Source: Paenibacillus rhizosphaerae
Lineage (GTDB): Bacteria > Bacillota > Bacilli > Paenibacillales > Paenibacillaceae
Assembly (NCBI RefSeq): GCF_014192015.1
Contig: NZ_JACHXJ010000002.1
Span: forward strand, 372,001-436,000
Reading direction: 5' to 3'
Length of the DNA: 64,000 nt
Part shown: piece by piece, positions 50,961-59,531 of the stretch
How positions within the stretch are numbered: position 1 is the first letter of the stretch
Layout: the number at the start of each line of letters is the position of its first letter
Position numbers and translations under genes: made by a program
The notes under the pieces: model-generated
Seen by the model: the letters and a program-made list of their open reading frames with translations, nothing else
Database searches by the model: none
Told to the model about the DNA's origin: nothing

Positions 50961-52342
50961 GCGGACGTGGAACCCAAGAACGGAAGGGCCGCCAGCCCTC
51001 GGCACGCGAGCTGGCGATGGATATCCTGACGCGAGTGGAGCAGGAAGGCGCCTACAGCAACCTGCAGCTGAACGCTGCGCTGCAGCGCGCGAACCTGTCC
51101 CGCGAGGATGCCGGCCTTGCGACCGAGCTCGTGTACGGTCCGATCTCCCGGATGAACACGCTGGATTATTTCCTGAACCGCTTTGTCAGCAAAGGCGTGA
51201 GCAAGCTGCAGCCCTGGGTGCGGAGCCTGCTGCGGCTCAGTCTGTACCAGATCATGTACCTGGACCGCATTCCTTCCCATGCCGTAGTTAATGAGGCCGT
51301 GAACTTGGCCAAGCGCCGCGGCCACCAGGGCATTTCCGGCATGGTGAACGGCGTGCTCCGGAGCGTCCTGCGCAGTCCCGACAAGCTTGTTCTGCCGGAA
51401 CGTCTCGGACCGGCCGAACGGATCGCGCTGGAGCATTCCCATCCCGAATGGCTGGTTCAGCGCTGGATCAGGCAGTACGGGGAAGAAGCGGCCGAGGCGA
51501 TCTGCCGGGCGAACAACGAGCCTCCGGCCGTGAGCGTCCGGGTGAACACGACGATGATCAGCCGCGACGGCCTGCTTGGCGAGATGGAGGCGAAAGGCAT
51601 GGACGCCGTGCCGTCTCCGCTTACGCCGGAAGGCATTCTCGTCCGCAGCGGGGGCAACATGGCCCTGACCGGCTGGTACCGGGATGGCCAGCTGTCCGTG
51701 CAGGACGAGAGCTCGATGCTGGTCGGGGATGCGGTAGGTCCCGAGCCCGGCATGAAGGTGCTCGACTGCTGCGCCGCCCCCGGAGGCAAGTCGGCGCATA
51801 TGGCGGAGCTGATGCGGGACGAGGGGAAGATCATCGCCAACGATCTGCACGAGCATAAGCAGAAGCTGATCCGCGAGCAGGCCGAGCGGCTCGGGCTGGA
51901 CGCAATCGAGCCGGTGACCGGCGATGCGCTGGAGCTGGCCGCGCGTTATCCGGCGGCGTCTTTCGACCGCATTCTGCTGGATGCCCCATGCTCCGGCCTT
52001 GGCGTTATCCGGCGCAAGCCGGACCTGAAATGGGCCAAGACCCCAGGGGACATCGAGGAGATCGCGGCCCTGCAGTACCGGCTGCTGGAATCGGTGTCGG
52101 CCCTGCTTCGGCCCGGCGGCATTCTCGTGTACAGCACGTGTACGATCGAGCCGCGGGAGAACGAAGAGAACGTCGAGCGGTTCCTTAGGAACCACCCGGA
52201 GTTCGCTATAGCACCGGATGCGCCACCTGCCTGGGAACAGCTGCTGGGTACGGCGCTATCGCGGGGCGGCGGCGTACAGATTTTGCCGCAGCATTTTCAT
52301 AGCGACGGATTTTACATTGCACGGATCCAGAGACTCTCCTAA
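50957..52342 (+). CDS. rsmB: 16S rRNA (cytosine-C5)-methyltransferase RsmB
   Basis: Methylates C967 (E. coli numbering) of 16S rRNA. The 461-residue product has an N-terminal NusB-like RNA-binding domain ([20 protein letters not shown]), and a methyltransferase domain with [28 protein letters not shown] and the catalytic cysteine in [12 protein letters not shown]. Start codon is GTG at 50957, overlapping the fmt stop. A terminator behind it ends this run. Confidence 0.95.
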   Translation: MSGRGTQERKGRQPSARELAMDILTRVEQEGAYSNLQLNAALQRANLSREDAGLATELVYGPISRMNTLDYFLNRFVSKGVSKLQPWVRSLLRLSLYQIMYLDRIPSHAVVNEAVNLAKRRGHQGISGMVNGVLRSVLRSPDKLVLPERLGPAERIALEHSHPEWLVQRWIRQYGEEAAEAICRANNEPPAVSVRVNTTMISRDGLLGEMEAKGMDAVPSPLTPEGILVRSGGNMALTGWYRDGQLSVQDESSMLVGDAVGPEPGMKVLDCCAAPGGKSAHMAELMRDEGKIIANDLHEHKQKLIREQAERLGLDAIEPVTGDALELAARYPAASFDRILLDAPCSGLGVIRRKPDLKWAKTPGDIEEIAALQYRLLESVSALLRPGGILVYSTCTIEPRENEENVERFLRNHPEFAIAPDAPPAWEQLLGTALSRGGGVQILPQHFHSDGFYIARIQRLS

Positions 52343-52381
52343 ACTAGCGGACCGCCCGCACGGGCAGCCGCTGCTTCCTGT

Positions 52382-52416
52382 AACCCGCCGGGCGCGAGCT
52401 TGGCGGGTTTTCTCTT
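52382..52416 (+). terminator. Terminator after rsmB
   Basis: Arms AACCCGCC and GGCGGGTT around GGGCGCGAGCTT, then TTCTCTTTT. Confidence 0.85.
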
Positions 52417-52444
52417 TTACCGCTACTTTTATTTGTGTTAAAAT
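52416..52444 (+). promoter_or_regulatory. rlmN promoter
   Basis: TTTACC at 52416 and TAAAAT at 52439, spacer 17, placed right after the rsmB terminator. It probably drives rlmN-prpC-prkC. Confidence 0.6.
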
Positions 52445-52496
52445 AGGAAGAATGAGAAACAATAAGCATATGAATGAAAAGACAGGTGTGGTGAAA

Positions 52497-53537
52497 ATGA
52501 AACCTTTTATATATGATTTGAATCTGGAAGACCTGCAAGATTGGGCGAAGGAAAACGGCGAACCCGCGTTCCGTGCCGGCCAGATTTTTGACTGGCTCTA
52601 CGTCAAACGGGTCAACAGCTTCGACGAAATGACGAACCTCTCCAAGGAGCTCCGCAAAAAGCTGGACGACCAGTTCCAGTTTGTGACGCTGCAGGAAATT
52701 ACGAAGCTGGAATCCAAGGACGGAACCGTCAAGTTTCTGTTCGGCCTGCATGACGACCATGCGATTGAAACAGTCATCATGAAGCATAGCTACGGCAACA
52801 GCATCTGCGTCACGACCCAGGTCGGCTGCCGTATCGGCTGTACCTTCTGCGCCTCGACGCTGGGCGGTCTGAAGCGGAACCTGACAGCCGGGGAGATCGT
52901 GGCCCAGGTGGTGCAGGCCCAGAAGATTCTGGACGAGAAAGAGGAACGCGTCAGCAGCATCGTTATTATGGGCTCGGGTGAGCCTTTTGAAAACTATGAA
53001 GCGACGATGAAGTTCCTGCGCATCATGATTCATGAAAAAGGACTGAACATCGGGCAGCGGCATATTACCGTCTCCACGAGCGGCATCGTGCCGAACATTT
53101 ATAAATTCGCGAATGAGGACACCCAGATCAATCTGGCGATTTCCATCCATGCGCCGAACGACGTGCTCCGCTCGAAGCTGATGCCCGTGAACCGCCGTTA
53201 TCCGTTCGAGGATGTCATGGAATCCCTTCGCTATTACCTGGCCAAAACAGGCCGGCGTATAACGTTTGAGTACGCGCTGATCGGCGGCGTTAACGACCGT
53301 CCGGAGCATGCCCAGGAGCTGGCGAACGTGCTCAAGGATATGCTGTGCCACGTCAACCTGATTCCGGTCAATCACGTGCCGGAGCGCAAGTATGTCAGAA
53401 CGTCCCGTAACGATATATTCCAGTTTCAACGGGTTCTCGCCGATAGCGGCGTGAACGTGACGATCCGCCGCGAGCAGGGCCACGATATCGCGGCCGCATG
53501 TGGACAGCTGCGGGCCAAGCACATGGAGTTGAGGTGA
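52497..53537 (+). CDS. rlmN: Dual-specificity 23S rRNA/tRNA adenine-C2 methyltransferase RlmN
   Basis: A radical SAM enzyme of 346 residues that methylates A2503 of 23S rRNA and A37 of some tRNAs. The cluster cysteines are 111, 115 and 118 ([12 protein letters not shown]). The catalytic cysteines are near the end, at IAAACGQLR, and in the [10 protein letters not shown] area. Alternative in-frame ATGs upstream (52452, 52470) lack a good ribosome site, while AGGTG lies eight bases before 52497. prpC follows by seven bases. Confidence 0.94.
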   Translation: MKPFIYDLNLEDLQDWAKENGEPAFRAGQIFDWLYVKRVNSFDEMTNLSKELRKKLDDQFQFVTLQEITKLESKDGTVKFLFGLHDDHAIETVIMKHSYGNSICVTTQVGCRIGCTFCASTLGGLKRNLTAGEIVAQVVQAQKILDEKEERVSSIVIMGSGEPFENYEATMKFLRIMIHEKGLNIGQRHITVSTSGIVPNIYKFANEDTQINLAISIHAPNDVLRSKLMPVNRRYPFEDVMESLRYYLAKTGRRITFEYALIGGVNDRPEHAQELANVLKDMLCHVNLIPVNHVPERKYVRTSRNDIFQFQRVLADSGVNVTIRREQGHDIAAACGQLRAKHMELR

Positions 53538-53544
53538 GAGGAAT

Positions 53545-54321
53545 TTGATCAAAACTGTTCATGTCAGTAACGTTGGCCGGGTTCGTTCGGTCAATGAAGA
53601 CTCGGTATGGGTCGGCCAGCTGCCGCAGGGCTATACCCTCGGGATCGTCGCTGACGGCATGGGGGGGCATCAAGCGGGCGACACAGCCAGCCGGCTGGCC
53701 GTCGAAACCATGACGGGCGACCTGTCCTCGCTGGAATCCGGCATTTCGCCGGAAGGCCTGAAAGCGGCGCTTAGCGACGCCATCCTGCACGCCAATGATG
53801 TGATTTATACCGAGGCCTCCAAGCACGAGGAATTTTACAACATGGGAACGACGGTCGTGGCCCTGCTCCTGAGCGGGGATTCCGGCTACATCGGACATAT
53901 CGGCGACAGCCGGGCCTACAAGGTTGCCGGCGGCGAGGTCGTCCAATTAACAGAAGACCATAAACTGGTGTATGAATTGTACAAACGCGGACAAATCAGC
54001 CTGGAGAATATGAAAGTCCACCCGATGCGCAATGCGATTACGCGCGCGCTTGGAACGGACGCTGACGTGTCCGTGGACCTGTATCCCATCAGCCTCTCCC
54101 CCGGAGAGGTGCTGCTCTTGTGCAGCGACGGCTTAAGCGATCTGGTCAGCTCCGAGCACATCGGGCAAATATCCGGAAACCGCGAGCTGCCGCTGGAAGA
54201 AAGAGCGGACCGTTTACTTCAACTGGCACTTCTCGCCGGAGGCGATGACAACATTACCGTCGCCCTGTTCGAACTTCAAGACGAAGTCGCCGGGCAAAGC
54301 ATAAAGGAGTGGGATTCATGA
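53545..54321 (+). CDS. prpC: PP2C-type Ser/Thr protein phosphatase PrpC (Stp)
   Basis: A 258-residue PPM phosphatase that reverses phosphorylation by PrkC. Metal-binding aspartates are in RVRSVNEDS, VADGMGGHQAGD, CSDGLSDLV and GGDDNITVAL. Start codon is TTG at 53545 with GAGGTGAG six bases ahead. It overlaps prkC by four bases (ATGA), the typical phosphatase-kinase pair of Firmicutes. Confidence 0.96.
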   Translation: MIKTVHVSNVGRVRSVNEDSVWVGQLPQGYTLGIVADGMGGHQAGDTASRLAVETMTGDLSSLESGISPEGLKAALSDAILHANDVIYTEASKHEEFYNMGTTVVALLLSGDSGYIGHIGDSRAYKVAGGEVVQLTEDHKLVYELYKRGQISLENMKVHPMRNAITRALGTDADVSVDLYPISLSPGEVLLLCSDGLSDLVSSEHIGQISGNRELPLEERADRLLQLALLAGGDDNITVALFELQDEVAGQSIKEWDS

Positions 54322-56465
54322 TCGGACACGAATTGGGCGGTCGTTATGAGGTGATCGAGCGGATCGGTGGCGGCGGGATGGCACTCGTTTACAAAGCTCA
54401 TGATATTTTATTGGGCAGGAACGTAGCCATTAAGGTGCTGCGCCAACAGTTTGTGCACGATGAGGAATTTATTCGCCGTTTCCGCCGGGAGGCACAGTCA
54501 GCGGCTTCGCTATCGCATTCGAACGTGGTCAGCATTTATGATGTGGGCCAGGAAGACGACATTCATTATATCGTTATGGAATACGTCGAGGGACATAATC
54601 TCGATGAGATCATCAAGGAGCGGGCTCCCCTGCAGGTGGACGAAGCGGTGCGAATCGCCTCGCAGATTTGCGACGCGCTGGATCATGCGCATCAGAATCA
54701 AATTATCCACCGGGATATCAAGCCGCATAACATTATGATCGGCCGCAACGGCCGGGTAAAGGTAACGGATTTCGGGATCGCACGTGCCGTTACGTCGACG
54801 ACGATTACGCAGACGGGTTCGGTGGTCGGATCGGTACATTATTTTTCTCCGGAGCATGCCAAGGGCGTGGTGACCGGAGAAAAGTCGGATTTATATTCTC
54901 TTGGTATCGTACTGTATCAAATGCTGACCGCACGTCTGCCGTTTTTGGGGGAGAGCCCGATCAGCGTGGCGTTAAAGCATCTTCAAGAGGAGTTCGAGGA
55001 GCCGCGCGAGGTGAATCCTCTTATTCCGCAGAGCGTCGAGAACATCATTCTGAAATCGATGCGCAAAAATCCGCAGGAGCGTTACCAGTCGGCCAAGGAA
55101 ATGCTTCAGGACCTGGAGACCTGCCTGCTGCCGGAGCGCCGGAATGAGCCGAAGATCGAGTTTGACGATATGGACGATGAGGATCGGACCCGTGTCATAC
55201 CGGCCATCAAGCCCCAGCCTCGCTCCATTTCGAGAGCGAAAGCGCAGGCCGTGGACGACGATGACGAGGCGGACGAGCCGGCGGTCGGCAAAGGCAAGCC
55301 AAAGAAGAAAAAGTCGGGCAGGGCGGCGCTGTGGATCAGCTTGACCCTGGTCGTTCTATTGGCTTTGGCCGGCGTGGTGTGGTATGTCAACCAGAAGCTG
55401 GTCGTGCCGAACGTAACTGTGCCTAGCGTCATTAACATGACCGAGGATCAGGCACGTAAAGCGCTCACCGACAAGGGGCTGCTGGTGGAAGATCCGGTCA
55501 TCCGGAAGTACAAGATGGGCGTCGACGAAGGCGTCGTTTATGAGCAAAGCAGGCCAGAAGGTACGATCGTGAAAGAAGGCGCGGCGATTCAGCTGACGGT
55601 GAGCATGGAGAAGCCTAAGGTGTCGATGCCTGACGTGAAGAATCTGACGTTTGACGATGCGAGAAAGGCGCTGCTTGCCAAGGGTATCAAAGACGATAAC
55701 ATCCTGAAGAAAGAGGACTATAGCGACGACGTTGAAAAGGGCCTGATTATCAGCTCTGATCCGGGAGCCAATGCTGAAGTCGATACAGATAATACGCAGA
55801 TTACTTTAGTGGTCAGCAAAGGCCAGGAAACCGTAAAAATGCCGGATTTGATCGGCAAAACGCAGCAGGAAGCGACGGACCTGATCGAGAAAAACGGCCT
55901 GAAACTTCTGAGTGTCATAGAGGAAAACAGCTATACGGTTGAGAAGGGCAAAGTCATCAAGCAGTTCCCGTTTGACCCGAATACCCAGGCCACGCCGAAC
56001 GCCGAAATCACGCTCACGATAAGCAAAGGCTACCCGGCGGATGCTTTGAACTATACGCTTAACCTGCCTGTGGCTCCGGTTGAGGAAGGCAAAAATACGA
56101 AAATCCAGATCAAATACTCGGACGCCCATACCGAAGGCAAAACGGTCGATTGGGGAACGAAGACCGTCCAAACGACGCAGGTGCTGCCGATCGATCTGGT
56201 GGTCGATCCGAACCGGGACGCCGTCGTCACGGTACTGCGCGACGGCCAGGTGTTCGATACGTATTCCGTACGGTACACCGATGTGCAGAACGGCACCGTT
56301 CCACCGATCGAGCTCCCGGCAATGGGAGGCGAGGATCCCGGCGATCCGGGCCATGAAACGGATCGGGGCGATCAGGGGGATTCCGGCGACGGGAATGATC
56401 AGGGAACGGATACGACTCTGAACGATCACCCCGACAAAGGGAAAGGTAAGGATAAAGGTAAGTGA
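54318..56465 (+). CDS. prkC: Ser/Thr protein kinase PrkC with PASTA domains
   Basis: A 715-residue membrane kinase. The cytosolic kinase domain (1-~270) has the glycine loop ERIGGGGMALVYKA, VAIKVL lysine, HRDIKPHNI and DFGIARA. A charged linker leads to one membrane helix (~336-357). Outside are three PASTA repeats (~362-432, 434-508, 510-578), then an Ig-like C-terminal domain and a Gly/Asp/Lys-rich tail. It senses muropeptides or lipid II and controls germination and growth. The tail of about 45 residues rich in D, G and K is species-specific. Confidence 0.95.
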   Translation: MIGHELGGRYEVIERIGGGGMALVYKAHDILLGRNVAIKVLRQQFVHDEEFIRRFRREAQSAASLSHSNVVSIYDVGQEDDIHYIVMEYVEGHNLDEIIKERAPLQVDEAVRIASQICDALDHAHQNQIIHRDIKPHNIMIGRNGRVKVTDFGIARAVTSTTITQTGSVVGSVHYFSPEHAKGVVTGEKSDLYSLGIVLYQMLTARLPFLGESPISVALKHLQEEFEEPREVNPLIPQSVENIILKSMRKNPQERYQSAKEMLQDLETCLLPERRNEPKIEFDDMDDEDRTRVIPAIKPQPRSISRAKAQAVDDDDEADEPAVGKGKPKKKKSGRAALWISLTLVVLLALAGVVWYVNQKLVVPNVTVPSVINMTEDQARKALTDKGLLVEDPVIRKYKMGVDEGVVYEQSRPEGTIVKEGAAIQLTVSMEKPKVSMPDVKNLTFDDARKALLAKGIKDDNILKKEDYSDDVEKGLIISSDPGANAEVDTDNTQITLVVSKGQETVKMPDLIGKTQQEATDLIEKNGLKLLSVIEENSYTVEKGKVIKQFPFDPNTQATPNAEITLTISKGYPADALNYTLNLPVAPVEEGKNTKIQIKYSDAHTEGKTVDWGTKTVQTTQVLPIDLVVDPNRDAVVTVLRDGQVFDTYSVRYTDVQNGTVPPIELPAMGGEDPGDPGHETDRGDQGDSGDGNDQGTDTTLNDHPDKGKGKDKGK

Positions 56466-56537
56466 CCCGACACCGAAACGGTCATTTACAGATAATCGCC
56501 ATGTCACGAGGACATATTGAATAGATGTCCAAGTTAG

Positions 56538-56567
56538 TTAACTTTTAAGTACTACAAATCATATTAT
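56538..56567 (+). promoter_or_regulatory. rsgA promoter
   Basis: TTAACT at 56538 and TATTAT at 56562, spacer 18. The expected start lies at the foot of the following hairpin. Confidence 0.5.
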
Positions 56568-56570
56568 CTC

Positions 56571-56598
56571 CGGCTCTGCTCTATCGGCAGTAGCCGGA
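56571..56598 (+). repeat. Hairpin in the rsgA leader
   Basis: CCGGCT-CTGC-TCTATCG-GCAG-T-AGCCGG forms a ten-pair stem with one bulge. No T tract follows, so it is not a terminator. It may protect the mRNA 5' end. Confidence 0.6.
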
Positions 56599-56621
56599 AA
56601 GAAAGAGAGGCCTTGCAATGT

Positions 56622-57536
56622 ATGCCTGATGGAGTAATCGTGAAAGCTCTGAGCGGATACTACTATGTCAAACCGCTGGAGAACGGAAAAGCCGTAGGAA
56701 GCGCCGAAGCCGTACAGTGCCGCGCGCGGGGGATCTTCAAGAAGAGAGGCACCTCTCCGCTTGTCGGGGATCATGTGGTGTACTCCCTTACCGAGAACGG
56801 TGAGGGGATGGTGGACGAAATCAAGCCCCGCCGATCCGAACTGATCCGCCCGCCCGTTGCCAATGCGGAGCTTGCGGTCCTGTTGTTTTCCGTGCGTGAA
56901 CCGGATCTCAACCTGTCCCTGCTTGACAAATTTCTGGTCCATATTGAGCATTCCGGCCTGGAGACGATCATTTGTCTCACCAAACAGGATCTGCTTGCGG
57001 CGGAAACGGATGCCCAGGACCCGGTAATGGCCGTCAAGGAGCTCTATGAGCGGGTCGGTTATGAGGTTCTGGTTACGAGTTCACGTTCCGGCCTGGGAAG
57101 CAGCGAGCTGAAAGAACGCCTTACGGGCGTCATCAGCGTGTTTTCGGGCCAATCGGGTGTCGGCAAGTCCTCGCTTCTGAACCGGCTCGTTCCCGGACTG
57201 TCCCTCGAGACCAGCGCCATCAGTATGAGACTGGGGCGCGGGAAGCATACGACGCGCCATGTGGAGCTGATCGAGCTCGATAACGGCGGCTTTGTCGCCG
57301 ATACGCCGGGGTTCAGCCAGCTGGATTTCCTGGAGCTGGGCGTGGAGGAATTGTCTACCTGCTTCCGGGAATTCGCGCCTTACGCGGAGCGGTGCAAATT
57401 CCGAGGCTGCAGCCATACGCACGAACCGGGCTGCAAAGTCATTGAGGCGAAGGAGAGCGGGGATATTGCATCAAGCCGCTACGAGCATTACGTGCAGTTT
57501 TATACGGAAATGAAAGAAAAGAAGCGGAGGTATTGA
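56622..57536 (+). CDS. rsgA: Ribosome small subunit-dependent GTPase RsgA
   Basis: A 304-residue circularly permuted GTPase that helps 30S maturation. It starts MPDGVIVKALSGYYYV with an OB fold. The G motifs come in the order G4 (LTKQDLL), G1 (GQSGVGKSSLL near 176), G3 (DTPGFSQ). The C-terminal zinc finger has CKFRGCSHTHEPGC. ATG 56622 was chosen over the TTG at 56613, as AGAGAGG fits it and the family N-terminus agrees. It follows prkC as in B. subtilis and precedes rpe. Confidence 0.96.
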   Translation: MPDGVIVKALSGYYYVKPLENGKAVGSAEAVQCRARGIFKKRGTSPLVGDHVVYSLTENGEGMVDEIKPRRSELIRPPVANAELAVLLFSVREPDLNLSLLDKFLVHIEHSGLETIICLTKQDLLAAETDAQDPVMAVKELYERVGYEVLVTSSRSGLGSSELKERLTGVISVFSGQSGVGKSSLLNRLVPGLSLETSAISMRLGRGKHTTRHVELIELDNGGFVADTPGFSQLDFLELGVEELSTCFREFAPYAERCKFRGCSHTHEPGCKVIEAKESGDIASSRYEHYVQFYTEMKEKKRRY

Positions 57537-57540
57537 CACG

Positions 57541-58203
57541 ATGATTAAAATCGCACCATCGATATTGTCGGCGGATTTCGCCAAACTGGGACAGGAGGTT
57601 GCCGAAGCGGAGAAGTCCGGAGCCGACTGGATTCATGTCGACGTCATGGACGGGCACTTTGTGCCGAATATTACGCTGGGGGCGCCGATCGTAAGCGCCA
57701 TTGCCCCCCACACCACCCTGCCGCTGGATGTGCATCTGATGATCGAGAATCCGGAGCGGTATATCCCGGATTTCGCCAAGGCGGGAGCGGCTTTCATTAC
57801 GGTGCATGCGGAAGCCTGCACGCATCTGCACCGCGTCGTGCATATGATTAAAGAGCTCGGTGTAAAGGCGGGGGTTGCCCTGAATCCGGGCACGCCGGCT
57901 TCTGCGATCAGCGAAGTGCTGGAGGACCTGGACCTGGTACTGGTCATGACCGTCAATCCGGGCTTCGGCGGACAGGCTTTCATTCCGCGCACCGTTCACA
58001 AAATCCGCCAAATCCGCCAGCGGCTGAACGAACTTTCGCTCTTTAACGTCCATATCGAAGTGGACGGCGGCATTACCTCCGAGACGGCGCCGCTGGTAAC
58101 CGAGGCGGGTGCCGACGTGCTGGTGGCGGGAAGCGCCGTGTATGCACAGCCTGACAGAGCCGCTGCCATTTCGGCCATCCGCCGCAGCGTCGGGGGAAAA
58201 TAA
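57541..58203 (+). CDS. rpe: Ribulose-phosphate 3-epimerase
   Basis: Pentose phosphate pathway enzyme that interconverts ribulose-5-P and xylulose-5-P. It is a 220-residue TIM barrel with IAPSILSADFAKLG, HVDVMDGHFVPNIT, LDVHLMIENPE, TVNPGFGGQAFIP and VDGGIT, containing all metal-binding histidines and aspartates. GGAGG lies about nine bases before the ATG. It begins four bases after rsgA. Confidence 0.97.
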   Translation: MIKIAPSILSADFAKLGQEVAEAEKSGADWIHVDVMDGHFVPNITLGAPIVSAIAPHTTLPLDVHLMIENPERYIPDFAKAGAAFITVHAEACTHLHRVVHMIKELGVKAGVALNPGTPASAISEVLEDLDLVLVMTVNPGFGGQAFIPRTVHKIRQIRQRLNELSLFNVHIEVDGGITSETAPLVTEAGADVLVAGSAVYAQPDRAAAISAIRRSVGGK

Positions 58204-58207
58204 CTTC

Positions 58208-58468
58208 ATGAAATTCAAAGACGCGCTGTATCTGACTCTGGCCAGTATCGGAACAGGCCTGTTACTCGGTATATTTTCCATTCTGAAATCGCCGTTTAAT
58301 GCCATCGCCTCGCTGATCGCGGTGGTGCTGGCCATTTATTATTTCCGGAAAAACGAACGCAAGGGATTAAGGATCGGCTACGTTATTTTTTCAATCCTGT
58401 ACTACCTGCTGTTTATCTTCATGCTGTCGGTCTACCAATTTTATCAATTGTCTCCGGCTTCGGCTTGA
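58208..58468 (+). CDS. Small membrane protein of unknown function
   Basis: An 86-residue protein with three hydrophobic segments at about residues 6-24, 30-46 and 57-78, separated by short charged loops such as FRKNERKG. It has no recognised domain. It starts four bases after the rpe stop with GGGGGA ahead, so it is cotranscribed with rpe and ends the plus-strand run, a terminator following. In B. subtilis the next gene here is thiN, which is absent. Whether this is a membrane anchor, channel or regulator cannot be told. Confidence 0.75.
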   Translation: MKFKDALYLTLASIGTGLLLGIFSILKSPFNAIASLIAVVLAIYYFRKNERKGLRIGYVIFSILYYLLFIFMLSVYQFYQLSPASA

Positions 58469-58506
58469 GGCTTAAGGCATAGGGCGTGCTCTTTGAGCAT
58501 ACATAT

Positions 58507-58544
58507 GGTTACATGAGTCAAGGTTCTCATGTAACCTTTTTTTT
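58507..58544 (+). terminator. Terminator after rpe and the small membrane protein gene
   Basis: Arms GGTTACATGAG and CTCATGTAACC, then eight T. Confidence 0.93.
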
Positions 58545-58553
58545 GTTCCGTCT

Positions 58554-58582
58554 TAACATTGATCTGGTTCAGGGCATACCAT
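58554..58582 (+). promoter_or_regulatory. Likely SigE promoter of spoVM
   Basis: TAACATT (58554-58560), a 14-base spacer and CATACCAT (58575-58582) agree with the SigE consensus (ATATT and CATACA-T, spacer 14-15). B. subtilis spoVM is SigE dependent. Confidence 0.6.
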
Positions 58583-58618
58583 ACCGTGATGACATGAGAA
58601 TGATGGGGAGGGTGAGAT

Positions 58619-58699
58619 ATGAAATTTTACACGTTTAAGCTGCCAAAGTTTTTGGGAGGATTCGTGAAGGCTCTTTTAAACACGTTTCACAAAAGCTGA
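58619..58699 (+). CDS. spoVM: Stage V sporulation protein M, coat anchor peptide
   Basis: A 26-residue peptide, MKFYTFKLPKFLGGFVKALL then NTFHKS, nearly the same as B. subtilis SpoVM in length and in the first 14 residues (KFYT-KLPKFLGG). It forms an amphipathic helix that recognises the convex forespore membrane and anchors SpoIVA. Proline 9 is kept. A GGGAGGGTG ribosome site lies ahead. Position after rpe and before rpmB matches B. subtilis. It shows that the organism is a spore former. Confidence 0.95.
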   Translation: MKFYTFKLPKFLGGFVKALLNTFHKS

Positions 58700-58703
58700 T
58701 CTT

Positions 58704-59000
58704 GATACCCTTTGGTATGCCGCTTGCACAACCGTAAACGGCTTCGCCTTATTAAAGATCGTAGAACATACAAGTTTCAGCGGAGCTGAACGATTCTATG
58801 ATCGCAAGAAAAACTTCTGCTGCACGCAGTCCGTCTTCCCATGAGAGCACATCAATAGACGTTTTTCTTACAGGCGGAGCTCACGTTTCGCGGATGAAAT
58901 ATAAGGCCGGTATAAGAACACAGGCGGATTAACCCTTATATTTCAAAAAAACCTCTGACAGATGCCAGCGGCATGGCTGCCTACTGATACCGGCCAAAGG
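58704..59000 (+). ncRNA. Strongly base-paired region after spoVM, candidate structured RNA
   Basis: Pairings seen: GATCGTAGAA (58757) with TTCTATGATC (58794) enclosing TTCAGC/GCTGAA; AAGAAAAAC (58806) with GTTTTTCTT (58861), extended four pairs inside; TGAAATATAAGG (58895) with CCTTATATTTCA (58934); GGCCGGTAT (58905) with ATACCGGCC (58987), overlapping the former by two bases; ATGCC/GGCAT (58962-58974). Two stems need G-U pairs that exist only in plus-strand RNA. It could be the 3' part of the spoVM transcript or a separate RNA ending at the terminator at 59038. No coding frame is apparent. Confidence 0.45.
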
Positions 59001-59004
59001 CATT

Positions 59005-59038
59005 AAAAAAGCACCTGCTGGAAACTAGGTGCTTTTTG
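59005..59038. terminator. Bidirectional terminator beside rpmB
   Basis: Arms AAAAAAGCACCT and AGGTGCTTTTT around GCTGGAAACT. It serves rpmB on the minus strand and any plus-strand transcript from spoVM. Confidence 0.9.
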
Positions 59039-59053
59039 CTTATATGTCATTAC

Positions 59054-59242
59054 TTAAACGCGGGTAACTTTACCTGCTTTCAACGCGCGAGTGCTTACAT
59101 AAACGCGCTTTGGTTTGCCGTCAACGAGGATACGAACCTTTTGAACGTTTACACCCCAAGAACGACGGTTACGGTTGTTAGCGTGGGATACGTGGTTACC
59201 GCTGCCTGGTTTTTTGCCAGTCACATAACATTTGCGAGACAT
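59054..59242 (-). CDS. rpmB: Ribosomal protein L28
   Basis: A 62-residue large-subunit protein, with [20 protein letters not shown] at the N-terminus and [19 protein letters not shown] later. It is the cysteine-poor form except Cys5. It is transcribed alone on the minus strand from the promoter at 59292-59321. AAGGAGG lies ahead of the ATG on that strand. Position between spoVM and fakA is as in B. subtilis. Confidence 0.97.
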   Translation of the reverse strand: MSRKCYVTGKKPGSGNHVSHANNRNRRSWGVNVQKVRILVDGKPKRVYVSTRALKAGKVTRV

Positions 59243-59291
59243 AGATTACACCTCCTTAGCTCCAAACACCTGCATAAAACAATACTTATAT

Positions 59292-59321
59292 ATTTTATCA
59301 TAGCAAAAAATGCTTCGTCAA
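59292..59321 (-). promoter_or_regulatory. rpmB promoter
   Basis: On the minus strand TTGACG (59316-59321) and TAAAAT (59292-59297), spacer 18. Confidence 0.65.
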
Positions 59322-59444
59322 CCGCCTGCAAAAACATTTATTTCTGGGGTGTCTTATAGTACAATGTTGATTAGCCCATACTATTTTGAGATGGGATCAA
59401 TTAACATTTTATTTTTTTGAATATGATTATCCGAAATTGGACGA

Positions 59445-59531
59445 ATGGCGAAACGAAAACGTGCATTGATTCGTATTTATAAGGACGCCAATGGCTTAGA
59501 GGATCAAGCTAGGAAGGGGATTTATCATTGA
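59445..59531 (+). CDS. 28-residue upstream ORF overlapping the fakA start
   Basis: ATG at 59445 opens 28 codons (MAKRKRALIRIYKDANGLED, then QARKGIYH) and stops at TGA 59529, overlapping the TTG start of fakA. The fakA ribosome site lies inside it. Its own ribosome site (GGACGA) is weak and close. It may be a leader peptide that couples translation or only a chance frame. Confidence 0.3.
   Translation: MAKRKRALIRIYKDANGLEDQARKGIYH

Noticed and set aside
56334..56465. Frameshift at the end of prkC because of the low-complexity Asp/Gly/Lys tail
   Set aside because: The frame stays open to a normal stop and such tails are common outside the conserved domains.
58895..58945. 12 bp inverted repeat as an ordinary terminator
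   Set aside because: It is followed by A, not T, on the plus strand, and the loop is 27 bases. It is better seen as part of a larger structure.
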